Source: JAKQDH01 sp029558835 (GTDB taxonomy: Bacteria > Planctomycetota > Phycisphaerae > UBA1845). From it: a stretch of DNA of 64,000 bases. Position numbers and translations under genes: made by a program. The notes beneath the pieces were generated by a model. The model saw only the letters and a program-made list of their open reading frames with translations, made no database searches and was not told the origin of the DNA. The DNA lies in assembly GCA_035356615.1 (NCBI GenBank), contig DAOQSN010000022.1, forward strand, positions 1 through 64,000. The letters are read 5' to 3'. The stretch's first letter is position 1, and each line of letters begins with the position of its first letter. Shown piece by piece: positions 44,940 through 54,241 of this stretch.

Positions 44940-47144
44940 ATGCAGCCTGATTCTTTGGTACAGCTTGTCGGCAGCGGCAACACCCGCACCGTCGAGGACG
45001 AGTGGATGCGAATTGCGGGCGACCCGGAAAGCGGGCTGGCCGAGCTTGCCCGGTATGACGCCGTGCTGGCAGAGTTGGTGCGTGTCGGCAAGCCGCAGGT
45101 GGCCGAGGAACTCGCCTGGGCCGCGACTGAGGAACTTTCTGCCCGGCACACTCCGGCACAGGTCCTTCCTCTGGCCAGCCAGTTCCTGCTGGCGTTGAGC
45201 GAAAGTGTCGAGCTGCGCAAACAGGTGGCCACGTTGTATCGAGCCGCCTATGCAGACCGCGAAGGGCTTGAGGAGCTCCTGAAAGCCGCGGGCCTGGAGG
45301 AGGGCCGACCCGTACGCCGCGCCTTGCGCACGCTCGACGTGTGCCTCGCAACGCGCGAGGGCACCTTCCTGGTGGCGCGTGACGAGGACGGCGCGGCCCG
45401 CGTAGACCGCATCGACCTGCCCGCCTGGCGCTTCACGCTGAACACCGGCGGCGACACCCGCGTGCTCGATCCGGTCAACCTCGCGGACCACTACGCCCCC
45501 GCCCCCCGCGAGCATCTGACCGTCATGCGCCGGTTCTTCGTCGAGGAGCTTGCGCAGCAGGTCCGGGATGACCCGGCCGGCACGATCATTCGCCTCTGTC
45601 AGCAACACGGCAACGTGATCGACAGCGACCGGCTCGAAGCCATACTCGTGCCCGTCGTTCTGGACGAGGAGGCCTGGAAGAAGTGGTTCAGTAATGCCCG
45701 CAGCGCGTTGCGGCGCGTCGCCCACGTCCGCATCGAGGGTCGCGCTCCCTGGGTGATGCGGTTCCTGGAAACCGCCACCGACCCGGCGGCGGAGTTTCAG
45801 CAGCGTTTTGCGGCCGCCCACACACCGCGGGCGCACATGACGGAGCTGGAGAACTACCTGCGTGAATGCCGGCAGAAGCAGGTCGAAGCCTCACCGGCCG
45901 CACTCGAACACGCGTGCCACTGGTTTGTCACACATGCCCGGAAGCATGCGCAGCAGCAGCGCGGCGACGCCGCGTTGTACTGGCTGCTGACGCGGCGGGC
46001 GGCGGAGCTCTGCGGGGCGGAGGAACTGTTGCGGGAGGTCCGGGAATGGGCCGCCGGGTTGCCCGACATCCGGGCGGTGCTGGACCACATCGACGATGAC
46101 GATTCGGCCTGCACGCTGTGTGTCACGGTAGCGGAAGCCCGGCCGGCAACGTACCGCGACGACCTGCGCGCGTTGCTGCCGCTGCTGCCGCCGGACGCCT
46201 GCGAGGTGGCCGCCGGCAAGCTCATGGAGCCGGGGATGACTGCCGATTGGGGACCGATCACACAAGAGGTACTGGCGAACCCCACGGCGCACTTCGGCGC
46301 CTTGTTGTGGCTGTGGAACCAGCCGTCCGACGCACCGATGCGTGCCGACCTTCCGGCGTTGACGCTGCTGACGCGCGTCCTCGGCGCGCTCGAACAGGCC
46401 CAACGCCTGGAACAGGTCGACCGGGAGCAGGCCAAGTTGCTGGGGGCACGCGCCCGCGCGGTGCTTGGCTCCCGTGGTCGACAGCGCTTCCGCGAGTGTC
46501 TGACCGGGATTGACGTCGGGATGGCCCGGACGTTGCGCATACGTCTCAACCGCCTCGACCTGCTCGGGCGGGCCGTCCGCGAGGACCTGCTGCGTGACAT
46601 CAGCCATCACTTCCCCGACCTGATTGTCCGCCACAAGGTGCACCCGTGGAAACGCGAGGATGTTCTTTACACTACCAGAACCGGTTTGACGCGCCGGAGG
46701 GCCGAGCTGGACGACCTGGTTAACGTCAAGATGCGAGCCAACGCCAAGGCCATCGGCGAGGCGGCCGAGAAGGGCGACCTCAGCGAGAACTCCGAGTATA
46801 AGTTCGCCCTGGAGGAGCGCGACCTGCTGCGCGCTCGGCTCGCCCAGATGAACAGTGAACTCGATATTGCCAAGACACTTACGGCCGACGAGGTACCCAC
46901 CGATCACGTCGGGATCGGCACGCGCGTGCTGCTGGAGCACACCGCGGGCGGCCCCCCCCTGTCGCTGTGCTTCCTGGGTCCCTGGGACACGGACGCCGCC
47001 CACGGCATCTATCACTACCAGACCCCGCTGGCCGAGCGCTTCCTCGGCCGGCACGTCGGCGACGAGGTCGAACTCGATCAGACCGGGATGGCGGGCGTCT
47101 ACCGCATCGCTGCGCTCCAGAACGAGTTGTTACCGCCATCGTAA
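44940..47144 (+). CDS. greA: long GreA-type transcription elongation factor
   Basis: 734 residues from ATG 44940. The last 155 residues are GreA: the coiled-coil tip ANAKAIGEAAEKGDLSENSEY (acidic D and E that coordinate Mg in the RNA polymerase secondary channel) begins near 600, and an FKBP-like C-terminal domain follows (HVGIGTRVLLEHTAGG, GRHVGDEVEL). The first 575 residues are a helical extension (LAELVRVGKPQVAEELAWAA and similar repeats) with no identified domain; long GreA proteins of this layout are known in Chlamydiae and planctomycetes. It should rescue backtracked RNA polymerase by stimulating transcript cleavage; the extension's job is unknown. Confidence 0.85.
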   Translation: MQPDSLVQLVGSGNTRTVEDEWMRIAGDPESGLAELARYDAVLAELVRVGKPQVAEELAWAATEELSARHTPAQVLPLASQFLLALSESVELRKQVATLYRAAYADREGLEELLKAAGLEEGRPVRRALRTLDVCLATREGTFLVARDEDGAARVDRIDLPAWRFTLNTGGDTRVLDPVNLADHYAPAPREHLTVMRRFFVEELAQQVRDDPAGTIIRLCQQHGNVIDSDRLEAILVPVVLDEEAWKKWFSNARSALRRVAHVRIEGRAPWVMRFLETATDPAAEFQQRFAAAHTPRAHMTELENYLRECRQKQVEASPAALEHACHWFVTHARKHAQQQRGDAALYWLLTRRAAELCGAEELLREVREWAAGLPDIRAVLDHIDDDDSACTLCVTVAEARPATYRDDLRALLPLLPPDACEVAAGKLMEPGMTADWGPITQEVLANPTAHFGALLWLWNQPSDAPMRADLPALTLLTRVLGALEQAQRLEQVDREQAKLLGARARAVLGSRGRQRFRECLTGIDVGMARTLRIRLNRLDLLGRAVREDLLRDISHHFPDLIVRHKVHPWKREDVLYTTRTGLTRRRAELDDLVNVKMRANAKAIGEAAEKGDLSENSEYKFALEERDLLRARLAQMNSELDIAKTLTADEVPTDHVGIGTRVLLEHTAGGPPLSLCFLGPWDTDAAHGIYHYQTPLAERFLGRHVGDEVELDQTGMAGVYRIAALQNELLPPS

Positions 47145-47390
47145 CAGTGTCTTTGACGCACGCTGCTCGCCCCTCAAGAGCGGCCGACCGCAACGCACCC
47201 CCGGCTGCTCCAACGCGGGGTCGTTTCCCCCGCGGGCGACGCAGCAGCGAATGGGACCGCGGCAAGTTCCACGTGGGCTGCCGGGGCGGACCCACCGTCA
47301 CCTCCACACCCTGCGTCACGTCGGGATCGCCCGCGGGAGAGCCGACGCTGCTTGCTGAACAGAGAACGCTGAGTGCCGGGGATTGTGGGA

Positions 47391-48539
47391 TCACTTCGTG
47401 CAGGTTTGCAGCGCCAGGACACAGTACGCGGTCACCAGGTGGGGGTTGCCCTCGTACCACCGGTCCGCCTCATTGACCCAGCTTCCGTCCGGGTGCTGCA
47501 GGGACAGGAGCTTCTCAATCAACTCTTGGCGCCAGGAGTGCGGTTGACCCTGCTTGTCGGTGATCCGCTCCTCGCCCCAGGCATGGAGGGCGCGGGCGAA
47601 GACATAGTAATAGTAGAACAGACCCTCCCGGGTTTGCGCCTCGGGCATGTTGGGGTTGGCATCCAGAGTGTAGTGACCGCGAATCCAGTCGTAGGCCGCC
47701 TGCACGCGGGCGTCGTCGCGGGAGACGCGGGCGTACAGCAGGCTCTTGAAACCGGCATAAGTCATTGACCCATAGGTGCGCAGACGCACCCGGCCGTCGA
47801 TGGTTTCCGTGCCCGCTTTGGACTCACCGCCGTTAGCGGGTGAGTAGATGAAGCCGCCGTCGGTGCTGCCGGCCGCGAAGGGCTGGTCATTGGTCTCGCC
47901 GAGCATCTGGCAACGTGACACGAAGACGACGGCCTTGCGATACACCGGGTCATCCGGCGACAACCCGCTCTGGTGCAGCGCTTCGAGCATGAGTTGCGTG
48001 TTGGAGAGGTCCGGGCGTTTGCCCTGCCCGTAGCCGCTGCCGCCGTACCAGACGTCGGCGGGTCCGCGGCCTTCCCCCTCGTCCCACTGGTCGGTCTTCA
48101 GGAACGTCCGGGCCCGGCTGAGGGCGTCGGCGAAGGCGGGATCGCGGGCGGCCGCAAGTGCCATGAGCGCGACACTCGTTTGATATCCCGGCAGGCCGTC
48201 CCCCGGCACGTAGATGCCGCCGTCCGCCTGCGCGAAGCGCAGGATGAACTCCAAGCCGCGTTTGACCGCGGAATGCCCGGGGCCGTACCTGTCGTGCTGC
48301 ACAAGCCCCTGCACCACGAGCGCGGTGACGGCGGGATTAGACCGTCCGAAGGCTTCCCAGCCGCCGTCAGCGCCTTGGCAGGCGACCAGATACGCGAGGG
48401 CTTTGTCGATCCCCGTCTGCGCGCGGGACGCGAGGTCGGGCCCGAGCGCCGGCTCCGCCCCCCCCGCCGCGACCACGACCGTCAGCACCAAACCGCAACC
48501 AACACCCACGACCGATCGAGGGCAGCTCGCCAAGATCAT
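47391..48539 (-). CDS. secreted terpenoid cyclase/prenyltransferase-fold protein
   Basis: 382 residues from ATG 48539 with GGAG 6 nt upstream. A signal peptide (VVGVGCGLVLTVVVAAGGAE) is followed by alpha/alpha-toroid repeats marked by QGADGGWEAF, QADGGIYVPGDG, GSTDGGFIYSP and QHPDGSWVNEADRWYEGNP. The fold is shared by squalene cyclases, prenyltransferases and secreted planctomycete proteins of unknown activity. The terpene-cyclase acid motif (DxDD) is not visible, so it is not called an enzyme. It starts 11 bp after the stop of the YbjQ-domain gene and is probably co-transcribed. Confidence 0.85.
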   Translation of the reverse strand: MILASCPRSVVGVGCGLVLTVVVAAGGAEPALGPDLASRAQTGIDKALAYLVACQGADGGWEAFGRSNPAVTALVVQGLVQHDRYGPGHSAVKRGLEFILRFAQADGGIYVPGDGLPGYQTSVALMALAAARDPAFADALSRARTFLKTDQWDEGEGRGPADVWYGGSGYGQGKRPDLSNTQLMLEALHQSGLSPDDPVYRKAVVFVSRCQMLGETNDQPFAAGSTDGGFIYSPANGGESKAGTETIDGRVRLRTYGSMTYAGFKSLLYARVSRDDARVQAAYDWIRGHYTLDANPNMPEAQTREGLFYYYYVFARALHAWGEERITDKQGQPHSWRQELIEKLLSLQHPDGSWVNEADRWYEGNPHLVTAYCVLALQTCTK

Positions 48540-48550
48540 GACACACTCCG

Positions 48551-49249
48551 TCAGGGGGTACCCGCGTCTCCCGCAGGCCAATCCGGCCCGAACATCCGTT
48601 TCTCCAGCGTCGGGTCCACCGACCTCGGAGGCGTGGCGGCCGAGCCGGTGGGACGGCGCCCCGGCGAGGCCGGCCCCGGAACGCCCGTCGATGAGCCGGC
48701 ACCGGGCTGGGGCAACGGGTCCTCCTGCTCCTCCTCGTGCCTGCACACGACCACCGCGTCGCCACTGGCGCTGTAGCGCCCCGAGTCGGCACGTTCGTGA
48801 CGAACGTTGGTCACGGCATTGGCGCCTTTCAGGGCGGCCGCAGCCTTCAGCCCTTCGAGTGCGTCCTCGGGGCGAGGAAAGCCCTCGACGAAGACGGCCT
48901 CGATCTGCTCGGCGATCTCGTAACCGGCAATCGAACTGGTGCTCGAGGTGGCGACGATCCGCCCGGCCGCGGCGCGGCGCTGCGCCTTGAGCTTCTCATC
49001 GGGCTCGGCGTAGCCGGCGTACTTCTGCAACTTCGGGTGCAGTGTGACCGGTCGGCGACGACGCCACGCCCGTCGCAGCCTCCGACCCAGCCGCACGAGC
49101 ACAAACGCCGCCACCAGGACGACCAGCAACTTGAACTGCCAAGTACCCGTCCAGGTGACGAAGTCCTGCCAGAGTCCGCCGGGGACCAGCTCGGTGAGTT
49201 GGCTCGGATCGGGGGGCTCGACGTTCGCAAGGCAATCGAGTTGATCCAT
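48551..49249 (-). CDS. membrane-anchored YbjQ/UPF0145-domain protein
   Basis: 232 residues. An N-terminal segment with one membrane span (FKLLVVLVAAFVLVRLGRRLRRAW, about 39-62) is followed by a YbjQ-like domain at about 95-170 (IVATSSTSSIAGYEIAEQIEAV, GLKAAAALKGANAVTNVRHE, ASGDAVVV), which in other bacteria forms a pentameric ring. The C-terminal 60 residues are Pro/Gly-rich. It is the first gene of a pair with the toroid protein. The YbjQ assignment rests on the repeated GANAV core and length. Confidence 0.75.
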   Translation of the reverse strand: MDQLDCLANVEPPDPSQLTELVPGGLWQDFVTWTGTWQFKLLVVLVAAFVLVRLGRRLRRAWRRRRPVTLHPKLQKYAGYAEPDEKLKAQRRAAAGRIVATSSTSSIAGYEIAEQIEAVFVEGFPRPEDALEGLKAAAALKGANAVTNVRHERADSGRYSASGDAVVVCRHEEEQEDPLPQPGAGSSTGVPGPASPGRRPTGSAATPPRSVDPTLEKRMFGPDWPAGDAGTP

Positions 49250-49447
49250 GCGTCGTGAACTCCTGGTCAGCGTGGGCCGTCCGCTGTGGAAGCAGCGTCA
49301 GCCCCCCGGGGCCGAGCCGCGAAGCCTCGCGGCTCGATCGTCCAGGACGTCGCCCCTGGGGAGCGACACTGCGGGCACGCTGCAGCCGGATCATACCCTG
49401 ACCCACGGCCCGGACGCGGGCCCTTGTCGTCGGCTGTCACCAAACGC

Positions 49448-49473
49448 TCACCCGCGACTGCGGTCGCGGGTGA
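49448..49473. repeat. half of the family A palindrome carrying a stop codon
   Basis: TCACCCGCGAC (49448-49458), loop TGCG, GTCGCGGGTGA (49463-49473). It corresponds to the central palindrome of family A without the outer arms. Read on the minus strand, its last three bases (49450-49448) are the TGA stop of the GT2 gene. Confidence 0.7.
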
Positions 49474-50767
49474 ACACGCCGCCGCCGCGGTCCGAGACGC
49501 GGAACGCAGGCGACTGTGTCGCGGGCGTGCAGGACACCGCCTCCGGGGCGCAAGGCGCGTCAGCCGCCGGCTGCACGGCGCCGCGGCGGTAGGTCGTGCC
49601 ACGCCAGGTGGTGCCGGCCAGCCCGAGCACCTGCAAGAGAGCATGAAGTACCATGCCCATCGTCACCGCGGCTCCCAAAGGGAATCCCCACGCCCAGCGG
49701 GCCGGGGCGCCGAGCGACCGGTAGACGGGCCCATCCACGAGCGCCTGCCCGGCCCACAGCAGCAGCCAGCCGGCCGCCAACCCCAGCCACCACCACTGAC
49801 TCCGCCCCTCCCCGGCGCGCCATGCCCCGCCCAGGGCCGTCAGCAACCCGATCAGCGGCAGCACGCCATACACCACCAGCATCAGGAGCGTCACCAACAG
49901 TCGCGGGACGGTTTCGAGACAACCGCAGAACAGCCGGCTCCAGCCACGCCACGCCCGGCCGAAGGTACCGTACATGCGCGTCGTGTACAGGTCCACACCC
50001 TCGACCACGCGCAGCCGATACCCGGTTTCCTTCGCCAGGCGGGCCATGCGGATATCCTCGTTCAACACGTTACGCATGCGTCCGTCGCGCAGGAGCGTTT
50101 CGAGGAGCGGGCGGCGAATGAGCGTGAACATGCCGTTGGCAAAGGCCGTGGCGCGGTTGGGGTTGTTGACCCGCGTCGGACGGAACCAGGTCATCAGCGT
50201 CATCACGCACACGGGCTGGATGAGCCGCTCCCAGAGGGTCGGCATCCGGAACGGGGGGGTCATGGTCAGCAGATCCGCCTTGCTGTGCAGGGCCTCGCCG
50301 ACGGCCGCCCGCAGCGTCAGCGGCGACTCGTGGCGGCAGTCCGCGTCGGTGAGCAGCACCCAGTCGCCGCGGGCGACGGCCACGCCCTCGCGCAAGGCGT
50401 TGCACTTGCCGAACCAGCCGGGCGGCAAGTCGGTCACCGTAATGACCTTCAGTCGTCCGCGCGACGCCTCGGCCAGGGTCCGCAGCAGCAACGGGGTGCG
50501 GTCCGTGCTGCGGTCGTCCACGACGATTACTTCGTAATCCGGGTATTGCTGGGCCAGCAGGCTGCGGACACAGGTTTCGATGTCACGCTCCTCGTTGCGG
50601 GCGGCCACGATAATGCTGACGGCAGGCGGCGGCAGGGGCGGCTGGGGGTGGCAGGCCGCGCTGAGAACCCGCCGCCGGGCCCGCGTGTGATAGACCACGC
50701 GCCAGCGCAGCAGACCCAGCAGGGCCGCCAGCCCGGCCAGCACGGACCAGAGTATCAACACCATCAT
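49448..50767 (-). CDS. GT2 family glycosyltransferase (membrane-bound)
   Basis: 439 residues. A hydrophobic anchor (MMVLILWSVLAGLAALLGLL) precedes a GT-A domain: VSIIVAARNEERDIE, VIVVDDRSTDRTP, DXD-type TDADCRH, and an acceptor loop NEDIRMARLAKETGYRL. R-M-Y-G...WRGWSR replaces the usual QxxRW. Two or three further membrane spans sit at 290-320, 340-360 and 375-400. The arrangement resembles HpnB/carotenoid-type GT2 enzymes that act on lipid acceptors. The final residues (GVFTRDRSRG) are encoded by the palindrome at 49448-49473, so the natural C-terminus may have been extended by a repeat insertion. Confidence 0.88.
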   Translation of the reverse strand: MMVLILWSVLAGLAALLGLLRWRVVYHTRARRRVLSAACHPQPPLPPPAVSIIVAARNEERDIETCVRSLLAQQYPDYEVIVVDDRSTDRTPLLLRTLAEASRGRLKVITVTDLPPGWFGKCNALREGVAVARGDWVLLTDADCRHESPLTLRAAVGEALHSKADLLTMTPPFRMPTLWERLIQPVCVMTLMTWFRPTRVNNPNRATAFANGMFTLIRRPLLETLLRDGRMRNVLNEDIRMARLAKETGYRLRVVEGVDLYTTRMYGTFGRAWRGWSRLFCGCLETVPRLLVTLLMLVVYGVLPLIGLLTALGGAWRAGEGRSQWWWLGLAAGWLLLWAGQALVDGPVYRSLGAPARWAWGFPLGAAVTMGMVLHALLQVLGLAGTTWRGTTYRRGAVQPAADAPCAPEAVSCTPATQSPAFRVSDRGGGVFTRDRSRG

Positions 50768-50954
50768 CGCCGTTGCGCCTCGGTCTCCACCCGTCGGCCG
50801 GGAGCACGGTTGGTCCGGGCCGAGTCCGGGATTATAACGTCACTCCGGCGTCGGCAAACAGAACCACGGGTGCGGCTGCCGAACGACGAGGCGGGCGGTA
50901 CCGGCGAACAGGCGGCCAGCGGCGCCCAGCGGCAACCTGGGGCGGACCTGCGGG

Positions 50955-53738
50955 ATGACTCCATCGGCGAGCGGATCAACGCACCGTCGGGTCGACCTGG
51001 CCGCGGACGACGAGTCACCCCGCGGGCTGGGCGCCGCACTGCGAGCCGTCGAGCAACGGGTCCCGTTGCTGCCGGTGGCCGCGGGACTCGCCACCGGCGT
51101 CGCGCTGGATCATTCCTGTGGGCTTGACCCGCGACTGCACCTGGGTGTCTTCGGCCTGGCGGCGTTGGGAACCTGTCTGCCGGCGTTGCGGTGCCGGGCG
51201 GGCACGGTCCTCATCTTCCTGGTCGCGATGGCGGCCGGCGGGTTGCGGCACTATCACGAGCTGCGCTATGTTCCCCCTGACAGCGTCGCTCGCTACGCGG
51301 CCGATCCGCCCGTTCTGGCACGTATCACGGGCACGGTGGCCGATCCGCCTCGCCTGCTCACGGATGACGATGCGCCATTCAAATACTGGATGTACCGCAC
51401 CGAGCGCACCGTGTTCCTGCTCGACGTGGATTCGATCCAGGGGGACACGGAGAACATACCCGTCCGCGGTCGCCTCCGCGTCACGGTAAACCAGGGGGTG
51501 CTCGATCTGCACGAACTTGAGCGGGTGGAACTGTTCGGAATGCTGGCCGCACCGCGACCGCCGGCCAATCCGGGGGCATTCGACTGGGCCTCGTACTACC
51601 GCCGACAGGGCATCGTGGCCGGCTTCCGCTGCGAACACCGCGAGAGCATCCGCCGCCTCGCACCACCTCGGTTTGACCCGGCGCACGGCTTCCTGAGTGC
51701 GCTGCGCCGGCACGCCCGCGCGATCCTGACCGACGACCTGGCGGCCGGAGCGCCCGAGGAGGCCAGCTTCCTGCAAGCGATGATCATCGGCCACCGTACC
51801 CAGCTTGACCGCCACCTGAACGACGTGTTCATTCGATCCGGGCTGATGCACTTTCTGGCGGTCAGCGGCAGCAACGTCGGGCTCGTCATGCTGATCACCT
51901 GGGGCATTTGCCGGATGCTCATGTTGCGCCGGCGGCGGGCAACCTGGATCGTGCTGGCCGCGGTGATTCTCTACGTGGCCGTCACGGAGCCACGGCCGCC
52001 GATCCTGCGCGCCGGGCTGATGGGGGTGTTGTACTGCATTGCTTTGCTCCTGCGCCGACCGCACGCCGCGTTGAACGCAATGGGCGCGGGCGGCACCGTG
52101 CTGATCCTCGTTGATCCCGCCAACGTGTTCGACGCGGGCTTTCTGCTGTCGTTTGCGGCGGTGCTGGGGATGATCTGCCTGGGCCCGGCGTCCGGGAACG
52201 CTCTGCGGATGCTGGTTACCCGGCTGCGGGCGCGGCGGGCGGACGCGGACATTGACGCGATTGAACTTGACAATGACGCGGCGTGGGACGGCGGGAGCGT
52301 GGACTGGGACTTGGGAAAGGAGCAGTCGTCTTTCGGCAGGTCGCTGGCCCGGCCGCTGCATGGGGTCGCGCGCGCCGTCAGCGCCGGGTGGCGCGCGGCG
52401 CTGGCGTCCGGCGGGCGACTGCTGCGCGGGATGGGGTTGGCTCTGGGACTGTCGATCTGCGCGTGGCTGCCGACCGCGCCGATCACGGCCTGTTACTTCG
52501 GGCGGCTGCAACCCTGGGGAGCGCCCAACACGCTGCTCGTGTATCCGTTGATCGGCGTGACCATGTTCCTGGGCAACCTGAAGCTCCTTGTGGGGATCAT
52601 CTCGCCGACCGCGGCTTCGCTGCTGACGCCGCTGCTGACCTGGACGGACGCGCTGCTGATCTGGATCGTCGAGCGCTTGGCGGAGTTGCCGTGGTCGTCA
52701 CTGACCGTTCCCGCGCCACCGGCGTGGGTGATGGCACCGTATTACGCGTGGCTGGCGGCGCTGGCGTGGCTGTTCGCACCACCGGCGCGGAGTCGCGCGA
52801 CGGCGCAGGCGCGGGACGCCACCGCGGGTGGGCATGCCCCGCCGGAGCCCGACGCGACGCGGCTGCTGCGCCACCGGATCTGCGCCGCGGCCCTGGTGGC
52901 GTTCGCCCTCGCGGCGGCCGCGTGGTGCTGGCCGCGACCGCCGGGGGAACGCTTGGCGCTGACCGTCCTTGCGGTCGGGCCGGGCAGTGCCAGCGTGCTC
53001 GAGTTGCCTGATGGACGGGTCGTGCTGTTCGACGCGGGCAGTTCGCGGCCTTATGACGTAGGCGCCCACGTGGTCGTGCCGTTTCTCCTTGCACGTGGGC
53101 ACACGCGCGTGGACCGGGTCTACGTCAGTCATCCGAACGTGGACCATTTCAGTGGCCTGCCCGGCATCGTCGATACCCTGCCCACCGGACCCGTGGTCAT
53201 CAACGAACGCTTCGAGCTCCACTCCGGTGAGCGTTCCGCGGGCCGCCATCTGCTGGAACTGCTGCACGAACGAGGGCACCCCGTCGAGGTGCTGGACAAC
53301 GCGACGACGCGCTGGTCGATCGGGCCGGTCACCTTCGAGCGCATCTGGCCACCGCCGGTGGAAGAGGTGGAGTTGGACGCCAACGATTCGTCCACGGTGC
53401 TCCGCGTGACGTATGCCGGACACTCGGTCCTGCTGACCGGCGACATCGAGGAGTATCCGCAACGCCTGCTGGCCACTCGGGAGGACATTGCGGCTGACGT
53501 GCTCGTTCTGCCTCACCACGGCAGTGTGCGTCCCAGCACGGGCGACTTCGTGGCGGCCGTCAAGCCGCAGTACGTCATTCGGTCCAGCGCGCAGCGTCTC
53601 GCGGATGCACCGGAGGCTCTCGCGCCGGCGGTGGGCGGGGCGGAGCTCCTCAGCACGGCCGACCACGGCGCCATCCGCATCACCGTGGACCGGACCGGCG
53701 TGTACCTCCGGTCGCTCGGGGGTGCGACCACGGAGTAA
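50955..53738 (+). CDS. comEC: ComEC/Rec2-family DNA-uptake channel protein
   Basis: 927 residues. It has an N-terminal OB-like extracytoplasmic domain (DUF4131 position, about 100-230), the competence membrane domain of about 8 spans from 260 (LNDVFIRSGLMHFLAVSGSNVG and TEPRPPILRAGLMG are its signatures), and a C-terminal metallo-beta-lactamase-like domain from about 660 (VGPGSASVLELPDGRVVLFDAG, HPNVDHFSGL, LLTGDIE, LPHHGS). The usual SHxDxDH motif reads SHPNVDH here, with Asn replacing the first Asp. The family moves single-stranded DNA across the inner membrane during transformation. No other com or type IV pilus gene is in the window. Confidence 0.93.
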   Translation: MTPSASGSTHRRVDLAADDESPRGLGAALRAVEQRVPLLPVAAGLATGVALDHSCGLDPRLHLGVFGLAALGTCLPALRCRAGTVLIFLVAMAAGGLRHYHELRYVPPDSVARYAADPPVLARITGTVADPPRLLTDDDAPFKYWMYRTERTVFLLDVDSIQGDTENIPVRGRLRVTVNQGVLDLHELERVELFGMLAAPRPPANPGAFDWASYYRRQGIVAGFRCEHRESIRRLAPPRFDPAHGFLSALRRHARAILTDDLAAGAPEEASFLQAMIIGHRTQLDRHLNDVFIRSGLMHFLAVSGSNVGLVMLITWGICRMLMLRRRRATWIVLAAVILYVAVTEPRPPILRAGLMGVLYCIALLLRRPHAALNAMGAGGTVLILVDPANVFDAGFLLSFAAVLGMICLGPASGNALRMLVTRLRARRADADIDAIELDNDAAWDGGSVDWDLGKEQSSFGRSLARPLHGVARAVSAGWRAALASGGRLLRGMGLALGLSICAWLPTAPITACYFGRLQPWGAPNTLLVYPLIGVTMFLGNLKLLVGIISPTAASLLTPLLTWTDALLIWIVERLAELPWSSLTVPAPPAWVMAPYYAWLAALAWLFAPPARSRATAQARDATAGGHAPPEPDATRLLRHRICAAALVAFALAAAAWCWPRPPGERLALTVLAVGPGSASVLELPDGRVVLFDAGSSRPYDVGAHVVVPFLLARGHTRVDRVYVSHPNVDHFSGLPGIVDTLPTGPVVINERFELHSGERSAGRHLLELLHERGHPVEVLDNATTRWSIGPVTFERIWPPPVEEVELDANDSSTVLRVTYAGHSVLLTGDIEEYPQRLLATREDIAADVLVLPHHGSVRPSTGDFVAAVKPQYVIRSSAQRLADAPEALAPAVGGAELLSTADHGAIRITVDRTGVYLRSLGGATTE

Positions 53739-53749
53739 AAATCCCCTGG

Positions 53750-54241
53750 TCAGAACGGCGGTGGTTCGCCGGGGGGCGGCTCTCCGGGGAACTCGGGCCC
53801 CGGGGGCATGCCCGGCTCGCCCGTGGGCGGGCGCGTGGGCCGCGGCTGGGCCAGCACGAGCTCGAGCCGGGCCTCGCGCAGCAGGGAGCCGTTACAGTAG
53901 AGCTGAACGCGGTACTCGCCGGACTGGGGGAAAACCAGCCCGTGGAACTGGAGGGCCAAGTTGGCGATCGCCCGCGGGTCCTTGAACTCCACCACGCCCT
54001 TGCCTTCGATCAGCGGCTTGCGCTCCTCGTTGGAGTCCACGATGCGCAGCATCAGGTCGTTGCGGCCATGCCCATCCGTGAGGGCGACGAAGACGCAGAG
54101 CTGGGGGTGCCCCGCGGGAAAGCGCAGAGCGTGAATCCGCGAGAACATCCCGATCAGCGACTGCTTGCCGGTGATCCGATCGGTGATGATCTGATCGCAA
54201 AGGATCAGGGCCAGTACGTCAGGCGAAGGTTTGTGTGTCAT
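53750..54241 (-). CDS. DUF6941-type protein
   Basis: 163 residues from ATG 54241. Begins MTHKPSPDVLALILCDQIITDRITGKQSLIG-like, the hallmark of a short planctomycete family (beta-sandwich, about 130-160 residues; assigned DUF6941 from memory). The C-terminus is Pro/Gly-rich (GEPGMPPGPEFPGEPPP). Function unknown. Its stop is 11 bp from the comEC stop (convergent). Confidence 0.75.
   Translation of the reverse strand: MTHKPSPDVLALILCDQIITDRITGKQSLIGMFSRIHALRFPAGHPQLCVFVALTDGHGRNDLMLRIVDSNEERKPLIEGKGVVEFKDPRAIANLALQFHGLVFPQSGEYRVQLYCNGSLLREARLELVLAQPRPTRPPTGEPGMPPGPEFPGEPPPGEPPPF

Noticed and set aside
47391..48539. Terpene or hopanoid biosynthesis cluster
   Set aside because: The toroid protein is secreted and lacks the DxDD motif; the neighbouring GT2 is not enough to claim hopanoid genes.
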